In this document: one piece after another, positions 47,631-56,663 of the stretch
How the letters are laid out: every line of letters starts with the position of its first letter
Position numbering within the stretch: the first letter of the stretch is position 1
Assembly (NCBI GenBank): GCA_016215025.1
Contig: JACRMI010000022.1
Coordinates: 1-56,798, forward strand
Source of the DNA: Chloroflexota bacterium
GTDB taxonomy: Bacteria > Chloroflexota > Anaerolineae > UBA4142
Direction: 5' to 3'
Length of the DNA: 56,798 nt
Notes under the pieces: generated by a model
Told to the model about the DNA's origin: nothing
Seen by the model: only the letters and a program-made list of their open reading frames with translations
The model's database searches: none
Program-made: the position numbers and the translations under genes

Positions 47631-50588
47631 CTATTTTTTCGGTGTCTTGGTTGCGGTTGCCGTTGGCGTAAACGTCGGCGATGCGCGCACGGCACTCATA
47701 GGTGTCGCCGTTGCGGTTGGCGTCTTCGTGCGTGTCGCCGTGAGTGTAAACGTTGCCGTTTTCGGAACAGTTGTGAAGGTCGCGGTCGGCGGAACCAACG
47801 ATGCTGTTGGCAATGCGCGTGTTGCAGTTCGAGTCGCCGTCGGCAATATTGGCGTCACGGTTGGCGTCAAGGATGGCCGCGGCGTTGCCGTTGGAATATT
47901 GCCGACATACACTCTCACGCGCCCGCCAAAACTCTTGCCCGTTCGATCTGACATTTGCAAGCGAATCGTGTACGCGCCATCGGGATAACGCCGTGTGTCC
48001 CAATTCGCCAGCAAGCCATCTTGCACCGTGTTGTAACCCGTCGCGATTTGAATCCAATCCTGGGGATCGTTGCCAAAACCGACTTGAACGATATAACGGT
48101 CCAGGTCTTGCATTTGCACCGTGCCGTTAATCGAAATGGGACCGCTCAAGAAATCGCCTTCACGCGGCGCTGTAATTCCCATCGCTGCTTGCGCGCCCGG
48201 CGTGGGTGATGGTCCATTCGGTACGGGGCAATTCGGGCTTTGCTCGGTTGGCGGCTGCGGAATGTTGTGATCGATGGCCCATTGGCGCGCTTCAGGCGGA
48301 TAGACCGCAAAGATTTTTTCTTCGACCCTATCCAGGCAAAGGTCGCTGCCCAGCATGTTGTTCGTTCGGTCGATTTTTATTTTTTGCCAAACGTTATCCG
48401 GTTGCGTCGGCGCTTGCTCCGCCAAAAAGATTTCGGAATGACGATGATCGGCGGGACAGAGTTCGGTGACGAGCAATCCCGATTCGTCGCACACCTCGAC
48501 GCGGACCATGCCGGGCGGAACCAAAAATTCTTGGACAGGTTTCCCCGCCAAGGCGCGTTCCATGAAATTGTGCCACAAGGGTCCCGCGCCACTCACGCCG
48601 CTAATATGTTCCATCTCGGAATTGTTCGCGTTGCCAACCCAGACTCCGGTGACCAAGTTGGGCGTGTATCCAATCGTCCAATTGTCGCGCCAATCATTTG
48701 TCGTGCCGGTCTTGACGGCCGCCGGTCGCGACAAGCGCAAGACTGCGCCGGTTCCAAACCCCGGCGCGCGCGCATTCACGTCGCTCAAGATGCTGGTGAT
48801 TTGGTACGCATAGCGCGCATCGACCACCGGAAAACTTTTCGACGGCGTCTTTTTCAAATCGAACAACACTCTGCCATTCGGATCGACAATTTTCAAAAAA
48901 GGAGTTGGCGCGATGCGTGTGCCATTATTCGCCAATGCGCTGTACGCGCTGGTCAACTCTAGCAACTGGACATCGCCGCCACCAAGTGTGAGCGACAAGC
49001 CATAGTTGCTCGGATCGCGGAATGAGGTGATGCCAAACTTGCGCGCCACATCGATCATACCGGGCACGGTGACATATTGCAGTGTCTTGACGGCGGGAAT
49101 GTTGAACGACGATGCGAGCGCGGTCCGAATGTTGACCAGACCATGCTCGCGCGTGTCGTAATTTTCAGGAATGTAATCGGGTTGCCCCGGAATCGGAAAA
49201 ACGGTTTTGACATCGGCGATCACCGTCGCGGGATTCCACCCTTTTTGAAATGCCGCCACATAATTGATCGGCTTGATCGACGACCCAGGTTGCCGCAAGC
49301 GAATGGCAACGTTCACCTGTCCATCGATCTGCTTGTCGAAGAAATCGACGCTGCCGAGCATCGTGAGAATCTCGCCGGTCTTGGGATCGAGGGCAACGAC
49401 CGAAGCGTTGGTAACATTCTTGCCTTTGAGCGCGGCGATTTGTTTGCGCGCTTCGTCTTCCGCCATTTTTTGCATACTCAAATCGAGCGTGGTCGTGATC
49501 TGCAAACCACCTTTGTAGACAACTTCGGGACCGTACTGCTGCTCCAAAAGTTGGCGCACATAGTTCACAAAATGCGGCGAGGTGATCGAGACGAGTTGCG
49601 AACAGCGTGTATCAAAGTCTTTCGACATGAGCGTCTTGGTCGATTCGACGATCACACTATCGATTTGCGTGCGTTGAATGTAACCCGCATCCGCCATCAA
49701 ACCTAGGACGACCCGTTGCCGGCGCAGCGCCGCATCAGGATTTTCGCAGGGGTCCCACAGCGCGGGCGCTTGCGGCAATCCCGCGAGCAACGATGCTTCG
49801 GCGAGGTTCAGCTTTTCGGCGGGCTTGGCAAAATAAGTTTGCGCCGCCGATTCGATTCCGCTCGCCAGGTTGCCATACGAAATTGTATTGACGTAGAGTT
49901 CCAAAATTTTATCTTTGGGATAGCGGCGCGTGATTTCGATCGCGAGAATCGCTTCGCGGATTTTTCGTTCGAACGTCGGCTCTGGCGTGATGAGCGTGTT
50001 GCGCATTAGCTGCTGCGTGATCGTGCTGCCGCCGCCCGCTGCCGTGGTGCGCGTCGTCACGTAATAATAGACCGCGCGCGCAATGCCGCGCGGATCGACG
50101 CCGACGTTGGTGTAAAAGCTGGGGTCTTCGGTCGCGATGGTCGCTTGCTTGAGGACGAGTGGAATTTTTTCACTGGGTACGGAGGTGCGACGACCGGCAT
50201 TCGGATCGAACATTTCAAAAAGCAATTCGCCGTTGCGATCATAGATTTTGCTCGATTGCGCTTGCGTGTATCCCGCAAGGCTTTCGGGCGAGGGCAGCGA
50301 TTGCGCAAAGTAGGCGTACACGCCAACGGCGCCGACGCCGAGAACAGCAACAAATGTGATGCCCGCGACAAGCGTCATCGTGAACACGCGAATCAAGCGA
50401 TTGCGAACGGTTTGCCAATCGATGCGTCGCCACCATGGTTGCGGCGTCACAATCGGCGCGGGGATTGGTTCAGTATCGGAGGGGATCGACGGAATCAAAT
50501 TAAAGGGATCGATCGGATCAGGATTACGGATACTCACATTCTTTCTCGAAAAATAGATAAATTCAGGCAGGATAATCTTGTCTGCCAT
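47631..50588 (-). CDS. Bifunctional class A penicillin-binding protein (PBP1-type)
   Basis: A 985-residue PBP. A cytoplasmic N-terminus of ~60 residues is followed by one transmembrane helix (VFTMTLVAGITFVAVLGVGAVGVYAYF). The glycosyltransferase-51 domain has ATEDPSFYTNVGVD, GGSTITQQLMRN and KILELYVNTISYG. The transpeptidase has SSIK (PGSSIKP), SFN and KTGTTND. After ~730 comes a cysteine-containing linker, an Ig-like domain (ITAPREGDFLSGPISING) and an 80-residue Thr/Pro/Ala tail. It polymerises and cross-links peptidoglycan. No clear ribosome site precedes the ATG at 50588; it may be coupled to the acyltransferase gene 55 bp upstream. Confidence 0.92.
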   Translation of the reverse strand: MADKIILPEFIYFSRKNVSIRNPDPIDPFNLIPSIPSDTEPIPAPIVTPQPWWRRIDWQTVRNRLIRVFTMTLVAGITFVAVLGVGAVGVYAYFAQSLPSPESLAGYTQAQSSKIYDRNGELLFEMFDPNAGRRTSVPSEKIPLVLKQATIATEDPSFYTNVGVDPRGIARAVYYYVTTRTTAAGGGSTITQQLMRNTLITPEPTFERKIREAILAIEITRRYPKDKILELYVNTISYGNLASGIESAAQTYFAKPAEKLNLAEASLLAGLPQAPALWDPCENPDAALRRQRVVLGLMADAGYIQRTQIDSVIVESTKTLMSKDFDTRCSQLVSITSPHFVNYVRQLLEQQYGPEVVYKGGLQITTTLDLSMQKMAEDEARKQIAALKGKNVTNASVVALDPKTGEILTMLGSVDFFDKQIDGQVNVAIRLRQPGSSIKPINYVAAFQKGWNPATVIADVKTVFPIPGQPDYIPENYDTREHGLVNIRTALASSFNIPAVKTLQYVTVPGMIDVARKFGITSFRDPSNYGLSLTLGGGDVQLLELTSAYSALANNGTRIAPTPFLKIVDPNGRVLFDLKKTPSKSFPVVDARYAYQITSILSDVNARAPGFGTGAVLRLSRPAAVKTGTTNDWRDNWTIGYTPNLVTGVWVGNANNSEMEHISGVSGAGPLWHNFMERALAGKPVQEFLVPPGMVRVEVCDESGLLVTELCPADHRHSEIFLAEQAPTQPDNVWQKIKIDRTNNMLGSDLCLDRVEEKIFAVYPPEARQWAIDHNIPQPPTEQSPNCPVPNGPSPTPGAQAAMGITAPREGDFLSGPISINGTVQMQDLDRYIVQVGFGNDPQDWIQIATGYNTVQDGLLANWDTRRYPDGAYTIRLQMSDRTGKSFGGRVRVYVGNIPTATPRPSLTPTVTPILPTATRTATRALPTASLVPPTATFTTVPKTATFTLTATRTKTPTATATPMSAVRASPTFTPTATATKTPKK

Positions 50589-50643
50589 ACATCAGACGAT
50601 AGCGCAGGGCGAAACGTTCCAAGCGGAGAAACCAACGAGGAGT

Positions 50644-51834
50644 TTAGCGCGGTACGATGTCAAACGCAAATTGGCGGCGAATGAGCCACCACAATAAGAA
50701 CAATACGCCGAGCTGCAAACCGGTATTGAGCGTTCCCATCTCTTGAACATTGCCGGGCAAATACGGCAGAACCACATAGAACATGCCAATGATGACGACG
50801 TGCATCGTATAACTATAGAGCGAGTTTTGACCGAGCGGCAAAAAGAACCAACCGACCACGGTCCACACAGGTCGCCAGAAAAAGGTGAGGAGCAGATAAC
50901 CAAATTGATTACAAATGACCGTGGCAATCACGCGCCCCGGCGCAACGGCACTTTTGTTGAACAGCTCGCGCACAATGGATTGAATATCAATCCACGGATA
51001 CATCTGCGCCAAAACGCGAGTCTCGGTCGAATACAGATGCAGCAACCAAATGAACAACAACGTCGATAAGATAAAATAGCCCCAACGTGAAATGGCGCTG
51101 AATCGATCCGATATTGCTTGGCGATGGTATCCAAACGCCATCGCCCAGAAAAAAATCAACTGCCATGCCGCCGGGTGAAACGTTGTATTGCCGACGATGG
51201 GCATAATCATGATCTGTTCGGCGTTCACGTACTGGAATCCCGCCCAAATAATGAGCGAGCCGAGCACGAGCAACTTGGTATGATGCTTGTAAAGCAAATA
51301 CAAACCGATGGGCGTGGCTGCCATCAAGATCGTATACAAGAGCGGGATGTCGGCGAGATAGTACGTTTGCCGCAACAAGATCACGTTGACGACGAACGAG
51401 AGCGGATCGCCAATGTCGATGCCTTTTGCCCACGGCAGATCGAAGAAATCCGAGAGGGCCGCAAAGACCAGCGTCATAATAATCGTGAGTTTGTACAACG
51501 TCCATGCGCGTTGCAGCGCCTTGACGTTAGCGACTTTGATTCCTTCTCGGTGCGCGATTCCACCATACACAATCCCGACGACCATGCCGGAGATCAGCAC
51601 AAACGCTTCTGCGCCCGAAGTAAAGAAACTATTGTTGCCGGTGATGAGATAGAGCCAGGATGCGCCCCCAAAGTGATCGACCACCATGACGAGCACGGCG
51701 AAACCGCGCAACAAATCCAAACGCATGTCGCGCTTTTCGGTGGCAGGGTAATGCCAATCGTCCAGCACGCGTCGAATCCAAGTGACCATATTCGGGAATA
51801 GTTTGGGCGAAACTACAGTTGCGGTATTTTCCAT
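50644..51834 (-). CDS. OpgC-like membrane acyltransferase
   Basis: A 396-residue polytopic protein with about ten membrane helices, resembling the OpgC/acyltransferase-3 group: RDMRLDLLRGFAVLVMVVDHFGGASW near the N-terminus, FFTSGAEAFVLISGMVVGIVYG, and FHPAAWQLIFFWAMAFGYH. OpgC succinylates periplasmic glucans; here it may acylate a surface glycan. The start is put at ATG 51834 because the longer frame would begin at the -35 TTGACA of a strong promoter. It precedes the PBP gene, suggesting a cell-envelope operon. Confidence 0.8.
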   Translation of the reverse strand: MENTATVVSPKLFPNMVTWIRRVLDDWHYPATEKRDMRLDLLRGFAVLVMVVDHFGGASWLYLITGNNSFFTSGAEAFVLISGMVVGIVYGGIAHREGIKVANVKALQRAWTLYKLTIIMTLVFAALSDFFDLPWAKGIDIGDPLSFVVNVILLRQTYYLADIPLLYTILMAATPIGLYLLYKHHTKLLVLGSLIIWAGFQYVNAEQIMIMPIVGNTTFHPAAWQLIFFWAMAFGYHRQAISDRFSAISRWGYFILSTLLFIWLLHLYSTETRVLAQMYPWIDIQSIVRELFNKSAVAPGRVIATVICNQFGYLLLTFFWRPVWTVVGWFFLPLGQNSLYSYTMHVVIIGMFYVVLPYLPGNVQEMGTLNTGLQLGVLFLLWWLIRRQFAFDIVPR

Positions 51835-51877
51835 GTTCGTCAACGGAGTTGAAAGCTCTTCGACCCTTAGCGACGTA

Positions 51878-51906
51878 AGTATACCTTCAAGAGTACCGGT
51901 TGTCAA
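51878..51906 (-). promoter_or_regulatory. Sigma70-type promoter of the acyltransferase-PBP unit
   Basis: On the minus strand TTGACA (51901-51906), 17 bp, TATACT (51878-51883). Confidence 0.8.
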
Positions 51907-51957
51907 AAGATTTTTGATGGTGTCAAAGGATGACTCACAATTAATCGCTTATGCACT

Positions 51958-52096
51958 CTGGTGATTACCCATAACTGTCATTTCTCGCTTCGCTCGAAAT
52001 CTCCCTCCATGAAAGCAAGATTTCTCGTCGCAGCGCCATCTTTGATGGCGCAAACGCTCCTCGAAATGACCTAACCGGCTTTTAGGTAATCACCAG
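51958..52096. mobile_element. 139-bp MITE-like element with perfect 12-bp terminal inverted repeats
   Basis: CTGGTGATTACC (51958-51969) and GGTAATCACCAG (52085-52096) are exact inverse ends. Inside are TCATTTCTCG/CTCGAAATGA arms and a GCGCCATC-tt-GATGGCGC hairpin. No coding capacity. The terminal sequence recurs at 47527-47540 and the inner part resembles 19061-19141. It lies between divergent promoters of the acyltransferase and MoxR genes. It could be mobilised in trans; no matching transposase is seen here. Confidence 0.75.
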
Positions 52097-52106
52097 ATGC
52101 GCTTGA

Positions 52107-52135
52107 TTGACTCGATACTATATCGCAGATATAAT
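52107..52135 (+). promoter_or_regulatory. Sigma70-type promoter of the MoxR gene
   Basis: TTGACT (52107-52112), 17 bp, TATAAT (52130-52135); the ATG follows 37 bp later after GAGGGTG. Confidence 0.8.
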
Positions 52136-52172
52136 CGACCCGTACTAAAATTGTAAAGAGGGTGCAAAATTT

Positions 52173-53129
52173 ATGCCAGACATCGAACCCGTTCTATCAC
52201 TCACACGTTCCGTCTCCGCAAACGTCGAGCGCGTTATTCTCGGCAAGCATCAAGAAATCCAACTCGCCCTGATCGCCCTCCTCTGCCAAGGTCACCTCCT
52301 GATCGAAGATGTCCCCGGTGTGGGCAAGACGATGCTCGCCCGCGCGGTTGCCAAATCGTTGGGCTGCTCGTTCAAGCGCTTGCAATTCACGCCCGATATG
52401 TTACCCAGCGATGTGACCGGTGTGAGTGTGTTTAATCAAAAGACCCGCGAATTTGAATTCCGCCCCGGCCCCGTGTTCGCGCAAATCGTTCTCACCGATG
52501 AAGTCAATCGCGCGACGCCCAAAACGCAAAGCGCGCTTCTCGAATGCATGGAAGAACATCAAGTCACCGTCGATGGTATTACGTATCCAATGCCCCAACC
52601 GTTTCTGGTGATGGCGACGCAAAACCCAATCGAGTATGAAGGCACCTTCCCGCTGCCCGAAGCGCAGTTGGATCGATTCATGATCCGCATTCGCTTGGGT
52701 TATCCGGAAAACAAAGACGAGTTGGCAATTCTCGACGCGCAGCAATTCGCACACCCAATTGATGTGGTGAAACAGGTTGCCACTGCCGAGCAGTTGCTCA
52801 CGGCGCAGCATGCGGTCAAGCAAATCTATGTCGATGGCTTGGTCAAAGAATATATTCTGGCGCTGATCGAAGCCACGCGCAAACATCCCGATATTTATTT
52901 GGGCGCAAGTCCGCGCGGCTCGCTCGCGCTCTACAAAACGGCGCAAGCGCGCGCGGCGATCCAAGGACGCGACTATGTAATTCCCGACGACATCAAAGTG
53001 CTTGCCGAACCCACCCTCGCTCATCGACTCATCGTCAGTCCTGCGGCCCGCTTAAAGAATATCGATTCGCGCACCGTCGCCGACGAATTGATTCATTCCG
53101 TCGCGGTGCCCGGCGCAAGAGCAGGATAA
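52173..53129 (+). CDS. MoxR-family AAA ATPase
   Basis: A 318-residue MoxR ATPase: [26 protein letters not shown] (Walker A), [30 protein letters not shown] (Walker B and sensor region), [27 protein letters not shown] and a C-terminal lid with [29 protein letters not shown]. MoxR proteins act as chaperones, often with a von Willebrand-domain partner. The usual DUF58/VWA partner genes are absent; the next gene is gamma-glutamyltransferase beyond a hairpin repeat. Confidence 0.92.
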   Translation: MPDIEPVLSLTRSVSANVERVILGKHQEIQLALIALLCQGHLLIEDVPGVGKTMLARAVAKSLGCSFKRLQFTPDMLPSDVTGVSVFNQKTREFEFRPGPVFAQIVLTDEVNRATPKTQSALLECMEEHQVTVDGITYPMPQPFLVMATQNPIEYEGTFPLPEAQLDRFMIRIRLGYPENKDELAILDAQQFAHPIDVVKQVATAEQLLTAQHAVKQIYVDGLVKEYILALIEATRKHPDIYLGASPRGSLALYKTAQARAAIQGRDYVIPDDIKVLAEPTLAHRLIVSPAARLKNIDSRTVADELIHSVAVPGARAG

Positions 53130-53219
53130 CCTCACCCCACCTTTGGCTCCCCTCTTCCCTCTCCTGAAATCGAGTTCAATTTCAGGAGAGGGAAGAGGGG
53201 ATGGGGGAATAGGGTGAGG
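53130..53219. repeat. Long palindrome between moxR and ggt
   Basis: Arms 53149-53170 and 53179-53200 pair perfectly over 22 bp (CCCCTCTTCCCTCTCCTGAA...), with outer CCTCACCC (53130) and GGGTGAGG (53212) also pairing. It starts directly at the moxR stop. Likely a dispersed repeat that also reduces read-through. Confidence 0.9.
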
Positions 53220-53230
53220 CGGAGATGCTA

Positions 53231-54865
53231 ATGTCTTTTGAATTCAATTCCCGCCGCTCGCCTGTCATTGCGCGCAACGGAATGGTTGCATCCAGCCAGC
53301 CGCTCGCGACAATGACAGGCGTCAAAATTTTGCTGCAAGGCGGCAATGCGGCGGATGCGGCCGTTGCGACCGCCGCTGCGCTCAACGTCACCGAGCCAAC
53401 CTCGACCGGTATCGGCGGCGACATGTTCGCGCTTTATTATAATACGCAAACAAAGCAGGTCAGCGCTATAAATGGTTCGGGACGTGCGCCCGCCGCGCTG
53501 ACAATCGACCGCATCAAGCAAGCCGGACTAACTTCCAACGTCCAACCTCTAATTTCTAATCCCTACCATGCCCACAACGTCACCGTCCCGGGTGCATGCG
53601 CGGCCTGGTGCGACCTCATCGCGCGACATGGGACAATGCCGCTGAGCGAAATTCTCGCGCCTGCTATCGACCTCGCCGAAAAAGGTTTCCCTGTTGCGCC
53701 TGTCACCGCGTACTTTTGGCAGCGCGGCGCGGAGCGACAGTTGAAACAAGCGCTGAACGGACACGAACTAACGATCGGCGGACGCGGACCAAACGCTGGC
53801 GAGATTTTTCGCAACCCAGGACTCGCGCGCACGTTTCGCACGATTGCCGATGGCGGCAAGGACGCGTACTATAAAGGCGACCTCGCGCGCGCAATCGCCG
53901 ACGCGGTGCAGAAATCAGGCGGCGTACTGACGACGGATGATCTCGCCGCGCATGAATCGACCTGGGACGAGCCGATCAGTACATTGTATCGAGGTGTGAG
54001 AGTGTGGGAGTGTCCGCCGAATGGACAGGGACTTGCCGCATTACTTGCGCTCAACGTGCTAGAACAGTTTGAGCTAGCGAAGCATCCTCCCCTCAGCGCG
54101 CAACGCTTTCATTTGTTGATCGAAGCGATGCGCGTTGCCTTTGCCGATACAGCATGGTACGTCGCCGATCCAAAGTTCTCCCGCGTTCCGATTCAAGGTC
54201 TCTTATCGAAAGAATATGCGGCGGAGCGAAGCAAGCTGATCGATTTGAAACGCGCCACCATCGATACGAAACGCGGCGCACCCATTGCATCGTCGGGCAC
54301 GGTGTACTTTTGCGTGGTCGATGGAGCGGGGAATGCATGTTCATTTATAAATTCAAACTACATGGGGTTCGGCACCGGCATCGTGCCGGACGGTTGGGGT
54401 TTTTCGCTTCAAAATCGCGGTGCGAATTTCTCTCTTGATCCCGCGCATCCGAATGCACTCGCGCCGCGCAAACGTCCGTATCACACAATTATTCCTGGGA
54501 TGCTAACGCGCGAAACGGATGGATCGTTGTATGCGCCATTCGGCGTAATGGGTGGTTTCATGCAACCGCAGGGACACGTCCAAGTCGTTGTGGGCATGAT
54601 TGACGATGAACTCGATCCGCAAGAGGCGCTGGATCGCCCGCGTTTCTGTTTGAGCGAGGCGAATCCGCAGAGCACAGTGCAATTGGAAGATGGGATCCCA
54701 AAAGAAACGATGGATGAACTTGCACTATTGGGACATCATGTCATCCCTGTTTCCGGTTACTCTCGCGCGACATTCGGTCGTGGGCAAATCATTCGCCGTG
54801 AGCGAGACGGTACATTGTGGGGCGGAAGCGATCCGCGCGCAGACGGATGCGCTATTGGATATTGA
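53231..54865 (+). CDS. ggt: Gamma-glutamyltransferase family protein
   Basis: A 544-residue gamma-glutamyltranspeptidase. FNSRRSPVIARNGMVASSQPLAT at the start, GGNAADAAVATAAALNVTEP, the autocleavage threonine in IASSGTVYFCVVDGAGNACSFINSNYMGFGTGIV and LNARG-type C-terminal GMLTRETDGSLYAPFGVMGGFMQPQGHVQVV. There is no signal peptide, so a cytoplasmic form is likely. It hydrolyses or transfers gamma-glutamyl groups. The ATG at 53231 is better spaced from GGCGGAG than ATG 53225. Residues ~101-112 (TSNVQPLISNPY) are an insert encoded by a heptad array. Confidence 0.88.
   Translation: MSFEFNSRRSPVIARNGMVASSQPLATMTGVKILLQGGNAADAAVATAAALNVTEPTSTGIGGDMFALYYNTQTKQVSAINGSGRAPAALTIDRIKQAGLTSNVQPLISNPYHAHNVTVPGACAAWCDLIARHGTMPLSEILAPAIDLAEKGFPVAPVTAYFWQRGAERQLKQALNGHELTIGGRGPNAGEIFRNPGLARTFRTIADGGKDAYYKGDLARAIADAVQKSGGVLTTDDLAAHESTWDEPISTLYRGVRVWECPPNGQGLAALLALNVLEQFELAKHPPLSAQRFHLLIEAMRVAFADTAWYVADPKFSRVPIQGLLSKEYAAERSKLIDLKRATIDTKRGAPIASSGTVYFCVVDGAGNACSFINSNYMGFGTGIVPDGWGFSLQNRGANFSLDPAHPNALAPRKRPYHTIIPGMLTRETDGSLYAPFGVMGGFMQPQGHVQVVVGMIDDELDPQEALDRPRFCLSEANPQSTVQLEDGIPKETMDELALLGHHVIPVSGYSRATFGRGQIIRRERDGTLWGGSDPRADGCAIGY
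53531..53565. repeat. Five-word heptad array inside the ggt coding sequence
   Basis: ACTTCCA, ACGTCCA, ACCTCTA, ATTTCTA, ATCCCTA in perfect 7-nt phase. The words are related to those of the array at 5921-5995. It adds ~12 residues before the conserved NVTVPG segment, in frame. Confidence 0.88.
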
Positions 54866-54921
54866 TAGACCTTGATTTTGCAAGGCGACAATGAGGACGT
54901 ATCACAATCTAAGGAAAAGTA

Positions 54922-54956
54922 AAGCAGGTGGACAAAATAACCTTGTCCACCTGCTT
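54922..54956. terminator. Terminator-like hairpin after ggt
   Basis: AAGCAGGTGGACAA (54922-54935) pairs perfectly with TTGTCCACCTGCTT (54943-54956). The flanking tract is T-rich only on the minus strand. Confidence 0.65.
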
Positions 54957-54984
54957 CATTCGTGAGTAGAGCCTTGCTCATGCC

Positions 54985-55013
54985 TTGTCGCTTTGTTGAT
55001 GCTATGCTACAAT
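54985..55013 (+). promoter_or_regulatory. Candidate promoter
   Basis: TTGTCG (54985-54990), 17 bp, TACAAT (55008-55013). It would give a ~275-nt leader to the next gene. Confidence 0.5.
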
Positions 55014-55293
55014 CATTTTAGATTGCTTCCGTCATGTACTTTCGGTGTCATTCTGGGGTAGTAATGCCAAAAGACCCAGTCGATTGTGACTAATTGATAA
55101 AAGGCAGTTACGCGGTTCCATCGTCAATGTATGATGTTCGACCCAGATGCACTAATTGTGTGGAAGAATCCGTGACAACTTTCTGCGTAACCAAGACGAA
55201 ATTTTCACGTCGTACAAAGTGAAACGAGCATGGATATTTTCGGAATAATGGGATCTTTCTCAGATGGACGAGCGTTTGCGATAAGGACAAGTC

Positions 55294-56616
55294 GTGAATT
55301 CATTTGATGATTTGGATGATCCACAATTGCAGGAAATATTAGAATGTTTAAGAAACATTCCGGAACGGAATTCGCAATCCGCCGCACACAGTCGAGCTAT
55401 GTTCCTCGCTCATGCGGCATCACTGCACCCGAGTACAGCGCAGAGATTGCTATGGTATCACCTTCAGTGGCCGCTGGGTCGCCTCGCTACTATGTCGTTA
55501 AGGGTCTTGCTTATTGTTGTGGCATTCATTTTGGTCGCCGGTACTGCGAGTGTGTACGCCGCCCAAGACACGTTGCCCAACGAGCCACTTTATGTCGTAA
55601 AAATCTGGAGCGAAGATGTCCAGCTTGGATTGATTGGTGACTTGGAAACGCGTGCCGATCAGCTATTAGAATTGTCAGATCGCCGTTCTCAAGAAATTGT
55701 CACTCTGTCTGCCAAAGGCATTTTGCCCGACGAGTCTGTGCTCGCGCGACATCAATCAGAAATTGAGACCGCATTTATACTGGCGACTAATCTGGATGAG
55801 CAACCGATGAATCGCGTGTTGACGCATGCCCAAGTGGTGCTCGTTCACCAACTACAAAAAATACCGGTCACGGCATCGCCTCCTATTGAACGCACGCGCA
55901 ATATGCTTTCCAGGCAACTAGAGCTAACTGAATTGGGTTTGAACAGCGGCGGTGAGTTTCGCAAACAAGTGGAAGCACTCATCGAGAAACCAAAATCATC
56001 CGCAAGTTATCCAACCTTACAGCCTTCCTCAACTCCGTATGATACGCCTATTGGAGCTAGTACAGCACCCTTGCTCGTCAGTCCAGTAGCACCTTCGCCG
56101 ACGGATAACGGAGTATGGCTCACACCGGCACCAGAGGTAACTCGATCAATTCCGCCATCACTTACAGTCACTGCTTCGCCAAAGAGTTCACCTTCGTCAA
56201 CCAACACACCAATCCAATTCCCTATTTCAACTCCATCAGCCATTCATACTCCCAGTCTGCCGACCTCTCCAACTGTGCAAACACCGCCCAGTTTTCCAAC
56301 ATTCCCGACGATGCCAACAGCGCCAGCCAAGCAAACACCGCCCAGTTTTCCAACCTTTCCAGCATTTCCAACATTCCCGACGATGCCAACAGCACCAGCT
56401 AAGCAAACACCGCCCAGTTTTCCAACCTTTCCAGCATTTCCAACATTCCCGACGATGCCAACAGCGCCAGCCAAGCAAACACCGCCCAATTTCCCAACCT
56501 TTCCACCATTCCCAACATTACCCAGTGAGTCAACAGCTCAACCGCCAAATTTGAAAACATTGGTAGCGCCACTTACTACCCGATTACCACCTCCCTTCCC
56601 AACACCGCGTCATTAG
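55294..56616 (+). CDS. DUF5667-like membrane protein with Pro/Thr/Phe repeat tail
   Basis: A 440-residue protein. Residues 1-68 are cytoplasmic, one membrane helix follows (MSLRVLLIVVAFILVAGTASVYA), then a DUF5667-like extracytoplasmic domain starting LPNEPLYVVKIWSEDVQLGLIGD with long charged helices, and from ~250 a low-complexity region with tandem repeats QTPPSFPTFPAFPTFPTMP. DUF5667 proteins usually accompany ECF sigma factors and may sense envelope state; no sigma gene is intact here. The start is a GTG at 55294 behind AAGGA. The tail may span or bind the cell wall. Confidence 0.82.
   Translation: MNSFDDLDDPQLQEILECLRNIPERNSQSAAHSRAMFLAHAASLHPSTAQRLLWYHLQWPLGRLATMSLRVLLIVVAFILVAGTASVYAAQDTLPNEPLYVVKIWSEDVQLGLIGDLETRADQLLELSDRRSQEIVTLSAKGILPDESVLARHQSEIETAFILATNLDEQPMNRVLTHAQVVLVHQLQKIPVTASPPIERTRNMLSRQLELTELGLNSGGEFRKQVEALIEKPKSSASYPTLQPSSTPYDTPIGASTAPLLVSPVAPSPTDNGVWLTPAPEVTRSIPPSLTVTASPKSSPSSTNTPIQFPISTPSAIHTPSLPTSPTVQTPPSFPTFPTMPTAPAKQTPPSFPTFPAFPTFPTMPTAPAKQTPPSFPTFPAFPTFPTMPTAPAKQTPPNFPTFPPFPTLPSESTAQPPNLKTLVAPLTTRLPPPFPTPRH
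56278..56520 (+). repeat. 72-bp tandem repeats encoding the Pro/Phe/Thr tail
   Basis: About three and a half near-identical units; two are full 72-bp (24-residue) copies, the first is 54 bp because one FPAFPT block is missing. Synonymous differences are very few, so expansion is recent and copy number is probably variable. Confidence 0.88.
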
Positions 56617-56627
56617 CCAATATGAGA

Positions 56628-56659
56628 ACGACGTCACATCCTATGGGGTGTGACGTCGT
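56628..56659. terminator. Hairpin after the DUF5667-like gene
   Basis: ACGACGTCACA (56628-56638) and TGTGACGTCGT (56649-56659) form a perfect 11-bp stem just past the stop codon, with no clear U-tract. Confidence 0.55.
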
Positions 56660-56663
56660 ATAA

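Larger units (their letters stand above)
54866..55293. other. 428-bp region without a gene
   Basis: It holds a terminator-like hairpin, a promoter candidate and ~280 bp of sequence with no intact frame. A plus-strand frame from ATG 55063 runs nine codons to a stop and then stays open for a further ~48 codons. That could be a decayed gene; a sigma factor often precedes DUF5667-type genes, but I cannot recognise one here. Confidence 0.5.

Noticed and set aside
51834..51906. Upstream start of the OpgC-like gene at 51906
   Set aside because: The codon is the TTG of a TTGACA -35 box with a 17-bp spaced -10, so it cannot be in the transcript.
56236..56489. Minus-strand frames rich in Trp, Cys and Gly opposite the tandem repeat
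   Set aside because: Pure translation of the 72-bp repeat in the wrong strand; repeated CWKGW-like words mirror the repeat unit.
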